Source: Verrucomicrobiota bacterium
GTDB taxonomy: Bacteria > Verrucomicrobiota > Verrucomicrobiia > CAIQCK01
NCBI GenBank assembly: GCA_016235595.1
Contig: JACRJX010000040.1
Coordinates: 1-64,000 of the forward strand
Direction of reading: 5' to 3'
Length of the DNA stretch: 64,000 nt
In this document: piece after piece, positions 47,439 to 55,539 of the stretch
Numbering within the stretch: position 1 is the stretch's first letter
Layout of the letters: each line of letters starts with the position of its first letter
Translations under genes and position numbers: made by a program
The notes under the pieces: model-generated
The model's input: only the letters and a program-made list of their open reading frames with translations
The model's database searches: none
What the model was told of the DNA's origin: nothing

Positions 47439-47529
47439 TTAATCACGAATGAACATAGATAAACACGGATACGGGGAACGTTCAGGGTCAGTTTTCTCAT
47501 CCGTGTGCATCTGTGTCCATCTGTGGTTT
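47439..47529. repeat. Imperfect inverted repeat (dispersed-type palindrome)
   Basis: Left arm TTAATCACGAATGAACATAG with ATAAACACGGAT (47439-47470) pairs roughly with right arm ATCCGTGTGCATCTGTGTCC with ATCTGTGG (47499-47526). From memory, this ATCCGTGT/CATCTGTG type of palindrome is common in intergenic DNA of many bacteria. It could act as a hairpin between the divergent genes at 46033 and 47639. Confidence 0.55.
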
Positions 47530-47638
47530 CCCTTCCGGGTGTCCGTAAGCTGACGACTGACAGATGTCCCTCAAGAACCTTCTGGACAATGGCCGGGGCC
47601 AGTTTCAAGCTCCGGCTATTGGAGGAATCGAGGCAAGG

Positions 47639-48832
47639 ATGATTATTCGAAAGAAGCGCAGACAGTTTGCCGGTCGAGGAATGACGATTGCGGGCGTTGT
47701 TGCCGGGGTTGTTTGTTGCAGCGCGTTGCTTACAGTGTCTTGCCAGGCTTCGACCAACGTCACGGCGAACGTGATGGAGATCATTTTTACCCAAGTCACG
47801 CATTACGCCGACGGCAAGGTGGTGAATTCCGGCAAGCCTGTGGATTACATCCCGTTCTGGACGCCCAATGGCGGCGTTAACCAAGGGCCGCCAATCTGGC
47901 ATCCCCGGACGCCGGCCTTCCAGATATCTTTCGCTGGCACGAATGTCCAAGCAACACTGCTGGGAACCAAACACACATTAACAAGGGTTCAGGTGCATCC
48001 GCCGCTCTACATGGAGGCATCATCCGGCATGACGGTCCGGCTGAATCATGAATCGTCAGACGATACAAATGCCGTGAAGGAATTCGCGGCAACGGTTTCG
48101 TTACCGGCGCTCGGTGTCAGGGATGGTCTCTATGAGTGTAAGGAAACCAAGGCGGGCAGTTCGATCTTTGCGCATAACTTCCCTGAGATGGACATGTTCA
48201 TTAACTCACCGTCCAACTCGCAGCCCGCTAAACTGGAGATAGCTGTTTCGGGGACTGAGGTGGCTGCAACTTTCGTACATTGGCTGCCGCGGTCCAAGGC
48301 TGATGCCTTATTGTATACAAACCAAGTGTCATCTGTCCGCTTTCTTGGCAACCCTGCCTACTATTCAATGCTCAAGGTTGCGTTCACACAAACGGAGGGT
48401 CTCTCCAATACGGTGGTTCAGTTCAAGCGTTATGGAAGATCCCTCTATCGAAATTATGAGCCTCCAATTCCAACCAGTGTGCCACCTAAACCGATGTCGG
48501 AAGATGCGCCGTTCTATGTTGAAGTCCACGCCAGCGATCTTGGAAACACGGCGAAGCAACCCATCATTGCGATCACGGTAGACACTGAAAAAGGCGAGGT
48601 GGAAATCGGGCGGTTAAGCCTTACCTTTGTTGGCAACGGTGTTTGGCGATCCGTCAAACCTGCGGTGATCGTTGGCGTGACTTCCAAGCTGTCAGAAGTA
48701 GCGCCATCAGATCGGAAGTCTTACCTGTTTCTCCGAGCCCCGGCAGACACTATATCGAGCGGAGAGGTCAAAGCCACTCTTTTATCCCCTGACTCGCATC
48801 CGTACCCGATCTTGAAGGAGAAGCAGCGATGA
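47639..48832 (+). CDS. Secreted or lipoprotein of unknown function
   Basis: The 397-residue product has a hydrophobic N-terminal segment (MTIAGVVAGVVCCSALLTVS, about 15-34) followed by SCQAST, which could be a lipobox. The rest is beta-rich with no motif I can assign. ATG47639 has GGAGG and AGG upstream; the frame is open for 25 codons before it. It is the only sizeable plus-strand gene between 40.7 and 63 kb and may be an insertion into the minus-strand sugar region. Confidence 0.55.
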   Translation: MIIRKKRRQFAGRGMTIAGVVAGVVCCSALLTVSCQASTNVTANVMEIIFTQVTHYADGKVVNSGKPVDYIPFWTPNGGVNQGPPIWHPRTPAFQISFAGTNVQATLLGTKHTLTRVQVHPPLYMEASSGMTVRLNHESSDDTNAVKEFAATVSLPALGVRDGLYECKETKAGSSIFAHNFPEMDMFINSPSNSQPAKLEIAVSGTEVAATFVHWLPRSKADALLYTNQVSSVRFLGNPAYYSMLKVAFTQTEGLSNTVVQFKRYGRSLYRNYEPPIPTSVPPKPMSEDAPFYVEVHASDLGNTAKQPIIAITVDTEKGEVEIGRLSLTFVGNGVWRSVKPAVIVGVTSKLSEVAPSDRKSYLFLRAPADTISSGEVKATLLSPDSHPYPILKEKQR

Positions 48833-48840
48833 AAATGTGA

Positions 48841-49038
48841 CTAGGGTTTTCCTGACATCGCGCGGTGATGCTGCCGCACTTCTTTGGGTGGCAGAGCGCG
48901 CGAGTAAAGCCTCACCTCGTCGAGGCGGCCGTTGAAGTGGGCGGGGTGGGCGATCTCGTGGTTGCCGGGATAGAGATGGAATGTAGTCGGTTTGACCGGG
49001 GTGGGCCGGGGCAGGGCGCGGGTCCTGCCGGATTTCAC
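48841..49038 (-). pseudogene. Detached C-terminal LamG fragment
   Basis: The minus strand encodes TTFHLYPGNHEIAHPAHFNG then RLDEVRLYSRALPPKEVRQH, closely matching the last ~60 residues of the LamG domain of the gene at 49431 (NTFHLCLGNYEIAHAAHFNG and LLDEVRLYARALTVEEVRQH). No upstream LamG part or start is present. It is a leftover of a duplicated LamG gene whose rest was lost, possibly when the small gene at 49111 was inserted. Confidence 0.6.
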
Positions 49039-49110
49039 TCAAATACCTCTGGACAGGTTTTGAGGTCGGTTCCACACTTTGAAGTTACACGTAAACAAGG
49101 AGAAAAACAT

Positions 49111-49314
49111 ATGAAGGTAGACCTCTATACCAAGGTAATTCTAACTGTAATTGCCTTATGCCTTACTGTAATAGTCATCCGCGACATTGAGTTCATCCCG
49201 GAAGCACGGGCTCAATTCAGCTCCCGGGACGAAGTTGTCAGTGTTCAGATCGTCGGCATTGATAAAGCGATAAATCGCAGTTGGGAAGCACTCTCCGTAA
49301 AGATCGATCGATGA
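49111..49314 (+). CDS. Small single-span membrane protein
   Basis: The 67-residue product starts KVDLYTKVILTVIALCLTVI, a membrane span or uncleaved signal, followed by a polar outer part (FSSRDEVVSVQIVGIDKAIN). AAGGAG lies 9 nt before the ATG. Small proteins with this opening are widespread in environmental bacteria, but I know no function for them. It sits between the LamG fragment and the complete LamG gene. Confidence 0.65.
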   Translation: MKVDLYTKVILTVIALCLTVIVIRDIEFIPEARAQFSSRDEVVSVQIVGIDKAINRSWEALSVKIDR

Positions 49315-49430
49315 GCATGGCATTGTTCCGGATTACGAACCGATGAAATCCGAACAAGTCGGAGCAGCAAGAAACGGTTCCGTCGCATGACGCGCCTCGG
49401 TATCGGCACCGCTGGCGCGGAAGTGTTGAC

Positions 49431-51800
49431 TCAGCGCCGTCCCGCCATCGCACCAAAATGCTGGCGCACTTCTTCAACCGTCAGGGCGCGGGCGTAGAGC
49501 CTCACCTCGTCGAGCAGGCCGTTGAAGTGGGCGGCGTGGGCGATTTCGTAGTTACCCAAGCAGAGGTGGAAAGTGTTCGGTTTGATCGGGGCGGGGCGGG
49601 GCATGGTGCCGCATTCCTTGCCATCCATGTAGAGGCGCATCGTCTGGCCATCGAATGTGGCGGCGAGATGGACCCATTCGCCAACCGGCAACGGTTTGTT
49701 GCCAGCAAGATGATGTGTCCAGGGCTTCAGCGGGATCTGGAAGCACGGTTTGCCTTCGACCACGCCCAAACGGTAGCCCGCGGATGGGTCGCCGCCGAAA
49801 ACCCGGTTTACGATCCAGTTGTTTCGCAGAGGGCCTGAGTCGGCTTTTACCCAGCATTCGATGGTCAACGCATTAGTGGGAGAGAGCAGCGGGCTGTTCT
49901 CGATGATGACGCAGCCGCCGTTGCAGACGAGGGCGTTGCCGTCGAGTCCCTTGGCGCGCTTGGCGTCGTGGATCGCTCCGCCCGAACGATTCAATTGTTG
50001 CGGCCCCTCACCCCGGCCCTCTCCCCGCTGACGGGGAGAGGGGGAGGAGATATTCGCTGCAAGCGAACCTTTTTGTCCGCCCGGTGGCGACGACGACCGT
50101 TTCCCCTCGCCCCTCGCTTGCGAGGGGAGAGGGCCAGGGTGAGGGGAGCCGTCTGCAAAGTGCAGCACTCCGCTGAGCCGATGTCCTGAGTAATCGAGAG
50201 CGACAGGACTATCCTTTGCCTCGTCGAACGCCCACCAGCCGATGAGGCCGTCCTCTGGGGCGCCGGCTTTATGGACTTGTTTGGTGGCCAGCTTTCGCAG
50301 TTCGCTATCACGCCGCGACCGGGTCCAGTAGGCGGTGTCGTAGGGGCCACGGCCGATGTCGTCCGGCAGGAGATCCACGTGAGGCTCGCGCGGGTCGGCG
50401 AAGACGTTGCGCACGGCGTCAAGATAGCCGAAGCCATACTCGCGATACGGCGCGATGTAGTGGCCCTCACCCCATTCGTTCCAGTTGTCGAGGATGAGCA
50501 TCTTGCTGCCGAGTTCGGCGGGCGGGAGCGTGCCGATGAAGTCCTTCGCCTGGCGCAACAGCTTCTCGAAGCCGCTCGGCGGGATTTTCCAGATGCTGCC
50601 TTCGTCTCGCCAGCCGCTCCATGCCTGCGAGACGGTGACGACCTGTGGCAGGATTCCAAGCGACTGTGTCTGTTGGATCTTCTGCATCTGCGCCTCGATG
50701 GCTTGTGGCGGCGTAGGGCTGTTCGGGATGCCCCAGCAATACGCGAACGTGTAATCGAGGCCGAGCTGCTTCATGAGCGCCAGATGCCGCGCGTCGAGGC
50801 CGCGATATTCGCCGAGCAAATACAGTCCCGCGAAGCCCGCGTCCCGGCACGCCTGCCGCATCCGATCAAACGCGCGCCGCACAGCCTCGATGCTGCCGAG
50901 GTCTTTGACGAGGAACTCCGGGCGGTAGATGAAGAGCACGGGCTTATTGTCCACCTTCAGGTAGCTTGGATGCTTGAAGTAGTTCTCCATCCAGAACGGG
51001 AGGAGGTTGGTCATCAGGTCGCGTTCGTCGGCCACGCCCGCCGTGCCGCGGCTCTGGTTCTCCCACATGATGGTGAACTTCAGCTTGTCCACGAACCGCG
51101 ACTTGAAGAGCGCGTCATGGATGGCGCTGCCGAACCGCTGCTTCACCGGCTCGCCCTGGCTGGCGCGATACCAGCAGTAGATGAAAAACGAGACGCCGTG
51201 CTCGACCGCCCATTTCGTCTCCCAGTCGGCGACCTCCGGGTTCTCCTGCGAGTAGAAGCCGAGCGCGGGCGTGCGCTCCGGGTGCTTGAGGATGTTGGCC
51301 CACATCTGCGGCTTGTCGGCCTCCCACAACGGGCAGTTGTGCGCACCAACGAGAATCTGCGTCCGTGCCGGCACCGGTTCCGGGATGTAAGGCAACTTCC
51401 GCGCCTTCATCGCCGGGAGGAACTGCATCACAACAGAAGCGTTCGTCACCGTGGAGCCGCCGACGCAAAGCTGAAGCTTGAGTTCGCACGACATGGCAGC
51501 GGCCGCCTCGATCTTCCACGTCAGTTTGCGGTCGGCGTTGGGGTCGAGACGCAGGGTCACGTTCGTGGCACCGCTGAGGGGCTTGATGCCATTGGGAAGG
51601 ACAAGTTGCGCCATCGCCTTGGCCGATGCGTCGCCCGAGTTCTCGATCACCGCCGAAACGACCGCCGGCCTGTGCGCCCGGCCCAGGGACGTCTCGTACA
51701 GAAAACTGCGCAGCCGGATGTTGGCATTGGTGCCAGCGGCGCGGAGGTCAGCAACAGCCACCAACAGAAACGCCAACGATAGAATAAAGCCAGCTCTCAT
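49431..51800 (-). CDS. Secreted GH99-like (WbsX-type) glycosidase with C-terminal LamG domain and an in-frame REPIN insertion
   Basis: The 789-residue product has a signal peptide (about 1-21), an N-terminal beta domain (about 25-125), and a GH99-like/WbsX barrel (about 140-490: LGFYSQENPEVADWETKWAV, FFIYCWYRASQG, NKPVLFIYRPE, ILDNWNEWGEGHYIAPYREY). A LamG-3 domain closes the protein (about 620-785: NALTIECWVKADSG to LLDEVRLYARALTVEEVRQH). Between them lies a 48-residue stretch encoded by a double-hairpin repeat (50004-50147), rich in Pro, Gly, Arg and Ser. ATG51800 is fixed by the -10 box 7 nt upstream. Expected to act on alpha-mannan-like or related glycans outside the cell. Confidence 0.85.
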   Translation of the reverse strand: MRAGFILSLAFLLVAVADLRAAGTNANIRLRSFLYETSLGRAHRPAVVSAVIENSGDASAKAMAQLVLPNGIKPLSGATNVTLRLDPNADRKLTWKIEAAAAMSCELKLQLCVGGSTVTNASVVMQFLPAMKARKLPYIPEPVPARTQILVGAHNCPLWEADKPQMWANILKHPERTPALGFYSQENPEVADWETKWAVEHGVSFFIYCWYRASQGEPVKQRFGSAIHDALFKSRFVDKLKFTIMWENQSRGTAGVADERDLMTNLLPFWMENYFKHPSYLKVDNKPVLFIYRPEFLVKDLGSIEAVRRAFDRMRQACRDAGFAGLYLLGEYRGLDARHLALMKQLGLDYTFAYCWGIPNSPTPPQAIEAQMQKIQQTQSLGILPQVVTVSQAWSGWRDEGSIWKIPPSGFEKLLRQAKDFIGTLPPAELGSKMLILDNWNEWGEGHYIAPYREYGFGYLDAVRNVFADPREPHVDLLPDDIGRGPYDTAYWTRSRRDSELRKLATKQVHKAGAPEDGLIGWWAFDEAKDSPVALDYSGHRLSGVLHFADGSPHPGPLPSQARGEGKRSSSPPGGQKGSLAANISSPSPRQRGEGRGEGPQQLNRSGGAIHDAKRAKGLDGNALVCNGGCVIIENSPLLSPTNALTIECWVKADSGPLRNNWIVNRVFGGDPSAGYRLGVVEGKPCFQIPLKPWTHHLAGNKPLPVGEWVHLAATFDGQTMRLYMDGKECGTMPRPAPIKPNTFHLCLGNYEIAHAAHFNGLLDEVRLYARALTVEEVRQHFGAMAGRR
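50004..50147. repeat. REPIN/MITE-like element inserted in frame in a coding gene
   Basis: The 144-bp element is bounded by 23-bp inverted ends (left CCCCTCACCCCGGCCCTCTC then CCC; right the same in reverse with one change, 22 of 23 matching). Each end forms its own hairpin: CTCTCCCCG-CTGA-CGGGGAGAG and CCCCTCGC-TT-GCGAGGGG. Because 144 is a multiple of three and no stop is introduced, the host gene stays open, gaining 48 residues in the linker between its two domains. No target-site duplication is obvious. Confidence 0.8.
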
Positions 51801-51837
51801 GCGCACCAGTATGCGTCACGAGGCGCGCTACGGTAAA
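51801..51837 (-). promoter_or_regulatory. Leaderless promoter (GH99-LamG gene)
   Basis: Minus strand: -35 TTTACC (51837-51832), 18-nt spacer, -10 CATACT (51813-51808), 7 nt, ATG51800. GCGGTTTTCGTTTC abuts the -35 as in the other copies; the farther GCTAAC box is absent here, because the GH27 stop lies only 60 bp away. Confidence 0.7.
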
Positions 51838-51859
51838 GAAACGAAAACCGCCCGCCTCA

Positions 51860-53425
51860 TCATTTGGCCATCAGGCGTACGAGCACCACGCCGTGGGGTT
51901 GCACAACGGTTGAGAATTCCTTCTCGAACACGCCGAGGTCTTTCTGCCGCCAAAGGTCACGGACCTTTTGCTTGCCACGCACGCCGAGCTGAGACCATTG
52001 CACGGTGAGTGACGCAGGAGCGGAGCCGGGATTGAAGATGCCCACGGCTTTCGTCCCGTCTTCGAGTTCCTTGATCAGAAGTTCGCCGCCGTTGGCGATC
52101 TCGGTGCGCACGGCCTGCTTGCCGAGCGGGTCCTGGTTGATATCAAGCACCTCATCGTTGGTGAGCAGGCTCAGCGTGAACTCGTCGAGCCGTTCGATGG
52201 GAGTGCCGATGATCATCGGCGAGCTCCAAAGACACCAGAGGCTGATGTGCGAGTATTGTTCGTCGGGCGTAAGGCGCGAGGGCGTGAGCGGCTTGTCGCG
52301 CCAGCCACCGAGGAGGCCGACGCGCAGGTTGCAGGCGTGGTTCCAGTGGCCCGGGCGCTGGAACGGCGCGTAAGCGTCATGCTCGATCATGACCTCGCGG
52401 ATGCCGACGGCCCACTTGCGAATGTCCTTGTCCATCTGCGAGCGGTCCCAAAGATCCACGAGGTCGCCGGTCGTGCGCGTCATCTCGCACAGGCCCACGC
52501 ACTCGGCGGCGAGCTTCAGCGGCACGGAGTTGGACAACTCGAGCACGATGTCGCGGTCCTGGGCCGCGAGGGCCTTGGCCATGCGGCGGGTCAGCTCGAC
52601 GCTGTCTATGCCCCAATCGTATTTGGCGTAATCGAAGCCCCACTCGGCCCATTGGCGCGCGTCGTTGGATTCAAAAACGTGTTTGCCATGCTTCCAGCCG
52701 GCGCTGGGGCGCTTGGGCTTTTCCCAACTGCCCTGCAAGTCATCGCTGGAACCGCCGATAAACCCGGCGTAGCTGGTCTTCCAAGGCGTCGAGTAAATGC
52801 CAGCCTTGAGGCCGAGGCTATGGATGTAGTCGGTGAGCGCGCGCATGTCAGGGAACTTTTCGTTGGGCTGGATGGCGTTGTATTTGCCGCCGCGCTTGCC
52901 CTGCCAGCCATCGTCAATGTTGATGTATTGCCAGCCGTGGTTGATGAGACCGAGCCGGACCATCGCCTCCGCAGCCGCACGGAGATGCGCGTCCTTCACC
53001 TTGGAACCCCAACCGCCCCAGGTGTTGCAGCCCAGCAGCGGTGTCAGGCAAATATCGTCGCCCACGACGATGCGCAGTTCGCGCTCGGCGTGGCCCAGCG
53101 CGTTCTCGGCGCGGAGCATCACGCGATAGGTGCCGCGCTTCGTGATCGCCCCGCTGATGCGGCCCGTTTGGCCGTCGAGTTGCGCGCCTTCCGGCAGGCC
53201 CGTGGCGGAGAACTTCATCGGCCGCTCGCCCGTTGCGGCAATGGTGTAGAGGAGGGGATGCCCCGGGCGCACGCCGAAGACCTTCGCGCCGTTGACGCGC
53301 GGTTTCGGCGACGGTTTCGGTGTGAGGATGGGCGGCTGTTGTTTTTCGGCGTCTGCGCCGGACATCATTGGGGCGAACGCCAGACTGAAGATGATCGCAA
53401 GACTCGCGACGCGTATTGAGTTCAT
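51860..53425 (-). CDS. Secreted GH27 alpha-galactosidase with N-terminal Ig-like domain
   Basis: The 521-residue product has a signal peptide (about 1-24), a putative Ig (He_PIG-like) domain (about 45-125: FSATGLPEGAQLDGQTGRIS) and a GH27 barrel from about 130 (PLLGCNTWGGWGSKV, YINIDDGWQGKRGG, GLKAGIYSTPW). The nucleophile is Asp270 in YAKYDWG and the acid/base Asp321 in RTTGDLVD. A C-terminal beta domain ends HGVVLVRL. It should cut terminal alpha-galactose (or alpha-GalNAc) outside the cytoplasm. ATG53425 is placed by the -10 box 7 nt upstream. Confidence 0.92.
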   Translation of the reverse strand: MNSIRVASLAIIFSLAFAPMMSGADAEKQQPPILTPKPSPKPRVNGAKVFGVRPGHPLLYTIAATGERPMKFSATGLPEGAQLDGQTGRISGAITKRGTYRVMLRAENALGHAERELRIVVGDDICLTPLLGCNTWGGWGSKVKDAHLRAAAEAMVRLGLINHGWQYINIDDGWQGKRGGKYNAIQPNEKFPDMRALTDYIHSLGLKAGIYSTPWKTSYAGFIGGSSDDLQGSWEKPKRPSAGWKHGKHVFESNDARQWAEWGFDYAKYDWGIDSVELTRRMAKALAAQDRDIVLELSNSVPLKLAAECVGLCEMTRTTGDLVDLWDRSQMDKDIRKWAVGIREVMIEHDAYAPFQRPGHWNHACNLRVGLLGGWRDKPLTPSRLTPDEQYSHISLWCLWSSPMIIGTPIERLDEFTLSLLTNDEVLDINQDPLGKQAVRTEIANGGELLIKELEDGTKAVGIFNPGSAPASLTVQWSQLGVRGKQKVRDLWRQKDLGVFEKEFSTVVQPHGVVLVRLMAK

Positions 53426-53497
53426 GCGCGCCAGTATGTGTTGCGCACCTGTCCGCGGTAAATGGACAGGAGTTGCAACCATGTGGATGCGGTTAGC
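53426..53497 (-). promoter_or_regulatory. Leaderless promoter with shared upstream box (GH27 gene)
   Basis: Minus strand: GCTAACCGCATCCACATGG starting at 53497, a less conserved middle, -35 TTTACC (53462-53457), 18-nt spacer, -10 CATACT (53438-53433), 7 nt, ATG53425. Confidence 0.72.
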
Positions 53498-53509
53498 GGT
53501 GGGCCGCGC

Positions 53510-55519
53510 TTACTGTACTTGCACGCTGATGATCTCGTGAATCTCCACCTTCGGGACGGTCAGGTGTAGTTGGCCGTCGCGGTAATCGAACTTCAGCGAC
53601 CGGGCGCCCGGTTCGAGCGTGACGGCGGCGGGCTTGCTCTCCAAACGGAGACTGATCTCGAGGGGACCCACCGGCGGGATGCTCTGCAGGATGGATTGGG
53701 TCTTGTGTGGGCCGCCGGTGTTCACGAGATTGATGAGGAGTTTCTCGTGGTTGCGCGCCAAACAGACATCGACGTCGTGGGAACCTTTCACCTCCACCAT
53801 CGGCTTCGGGAAAAGTTCACGCGCGAGGTCGTTCAGGAAACGTCGCAACGGCTCGGGGCGATCGCGCAGATAGGCCTGGCCGAGGCCGAAGCTGGTGGCG
53901 GCAATCTTTCCGTGACCAGACTTGGCGATGAACGCTGCGGGCCGCGAGGCACCCTTGACGGAAATCTCTCCGAACTCCTTGACGCCCTTGCCGGGAGTGA
54001 AGCTCTGTAGTTTGCCTTTGAAGTCAGCTGTCGCACCTCCGTAGGCGAGGTGAATCGGCGCGTCGTTACGGACTACGCCTTCCAATTTCACACCGAGCTC
54101 GCGCTCAAACAACTTCGCGGCGGTCGGGCCGATGAGCAACAGACTGCCGCCGCCCTTAACATAGGCGGCGAGGCTGCTGCGGAACTTGGGGCCGAGATAT
54201 TCGCACTCGGGCACGATGATGAGCGGATAGTCCTGGAGACGACCGGCGAGTTGATGTTCGCCAAGCACTTCGACCGACCACTGGGTTTCCAACAGCGCAT
54301 GAAGCACGCCATTGATCCGCGTCAGGTCGCGTGAGAAAAGGCCGTTGGCCCGGTGATACTGGTCGGTGGTCGAGAGCAGCAAGCCTACCTGCGGCACGGC
54401 CTGCGCGTGATGACAAATCGCCTGCCGCGCGCGGCAGAACTTCGCCACTTCAGCCATCACAGGCATCTCGTTCAGCCGCACCGAGCCGTCGCGGTTCTGC
54501 GTGAAGTAAGCCTGGAAGCCGCCGCCCATCGCGAGGACCACGGCGGCCTCGCGCTGCAACTGCACGGCGGTTTTCTGCGCGCGCGTTGGCTTGGTGCTGA
54601 AGCTCCACGCCATCAGGTCCCACGGCTTGCCCTGACGCGCGAGATAGCGTGCCGAGAGCCGGGCGGAATTGACACTGTCCTGCGGCGAATAATCGCCCGA
54701 CAGGAAATCCACCGGCGCGCTGACCGGCTCGGCCATGTGATCGGTGAACGCCCAGTTGCTGCAAATCTGAAACTCCGGGTTCTTTTTCTTTACCGCGGTG
54801 ATGTAGTGGCGGAGATATTTGCGGAACAACTCGCGATGGAACTGAAGAAACTCGTACCAGTTCGGATCCTCCGGCTTGCGCGGCACGTTGGTGATGCGGG
54901 TGGTTTTGCGGAACGCCGCCAGCGCCGCTGCACCGTAATCGGGCACCGACGCCCAGCATTCGCCGTCCACCCACGCGCCGTCGACACCGTAGTCGCCGGC
55001 GAGTTCACAGAGCTGCGGGATAAGCAGTTTCTCGGCATAGGGGCCGAAGAACGATGTGGCGCGTGTGCTGTTGGAACCATTGGCATTGATGGCGGCGCAT
55101 TCTGGGTGTTCCTCGATCGCCTTGGAGTCCCACACGCCCGAGTAGTGCATGTAAAGGGCGACACCGTTTTTCGCCGTTGCGTCACGCCAAACGCGCAGTG
55201 GGTCGCCGACGATGCCTGGCGCCGGGTAGCCAACCTTTGTCGGGTAGCTCGAATAGCCGCGATGGCCTTTGCAGTCAACCTGGAGGTAGTCGGGACGGAC
55301 GAGATTGATGATGCTCTCGACCATCGCCGGCGTGGTATTCGCGCCAATGTTGGTGTCGTCGGCCCGTGCGTGGAAATCGAAGTGGATGCCGAAGAAACTG
55401 TCCGCACGCCTGAGCCGCTTTGGGGTCGCATCAGCGGCACTCGCGACCGCGACGACGGCGAGGAGAAGCGAGGCGATCGTGAGCGCGCTTCGCAGGATCC
55501 GGTTCCGGGTCATGTTCAT
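53510..55519 (-). CDS. Secreted alpha-L-fucosidase-like / GH42-trimer-domain glycosidase
   Basis: The 669-residue product has a signal peptide (about 1-28) and a TIM barrel of fucosidase-like type (FFGIHFDFHARADDTNIGAN, VDCKGHRGYSSYP, GVDGAWVDGECWASVPD, ICSNWAFTDHM, VDFLSGDYSPQDSV). A Rossmann-like domain at about 380-480 (VGLLLSTTDQY, YPLIIVPECEYLGP, YVKGGGSLLLIGPTA) resembles the trimerisation domain of GH42 enzymes, followed by a beta-sandwich. AAAAGG lies 9 nt before ATG55519; GTG55543, which overlaps the upstream stop, and ATG55537 are alternatives. It is probably co-transcribed with the PQQ gene. Confidence 0.75.
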   Translation of the reverse strand: MNMTRNRILRSALTIASLLLAVVAVASAADATPKRLRRADSFFGIHFDFHARADDTNIGANTTPAMVESIINLVRPDYLQVDCKGHRGYSSYPTKVGYPAPGIVGDPLRVWRDATAKNGVALYMHYSGVWDSKAIEEHPECAAINANGSNSTRATSFFGPYAEKLLIPQLCELAGDYGVDGAWVDGECWASVPDYGAAALAAFRKTTRITNVPRKPEDPNWYEFLQFHRELFRKYLRHYITAVKKKNPEFQICSNWAFTDHMAEPVSAPVDFLSGDYSPQDSVNSARLSARYLARQGKPWDLMAWSFSTKPTRAQKTAVQLQREAAVVLAMGGGFQAYFTQNRDGSVRLNEMPVMAEVAKFCRARQAICHHAQAVPQVGLLLSTTDQYHRANGLFSRDLTRINGVLHALLETQWSVEVLGEHQLAGRLQDYPLIIVPECEYLGPKFRSSLAAYVKGGGSLLLIGPTAAKLFERELGVKLEGVVRNDAPIHLAYGGATADFKGKLQSFTPGKGVKEFGEISVKGASRPAAFIAKSGHGKIAATSFGLGQAYLRDRPEPLRRFLNDLARELFPKPMVEVKGSHDVDVCLARNHEKLLINLVNTGGPHKTQSILQSIPPVGPLEISLRLESKPAAVTLEPGARSLKFDYRDGQLHLTVPKVEIHEIISVQVQ

Positions 55520-55539
55520 AATCAAATACCTTTTCATTC

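Noticed and set aside
50271..51782. 503-codon plus-strand open frame opposite the GH99-LamG gene
   Set aside because: Antisense shadow of a well-supported gene; no signal peptide, motif or ribosome site.
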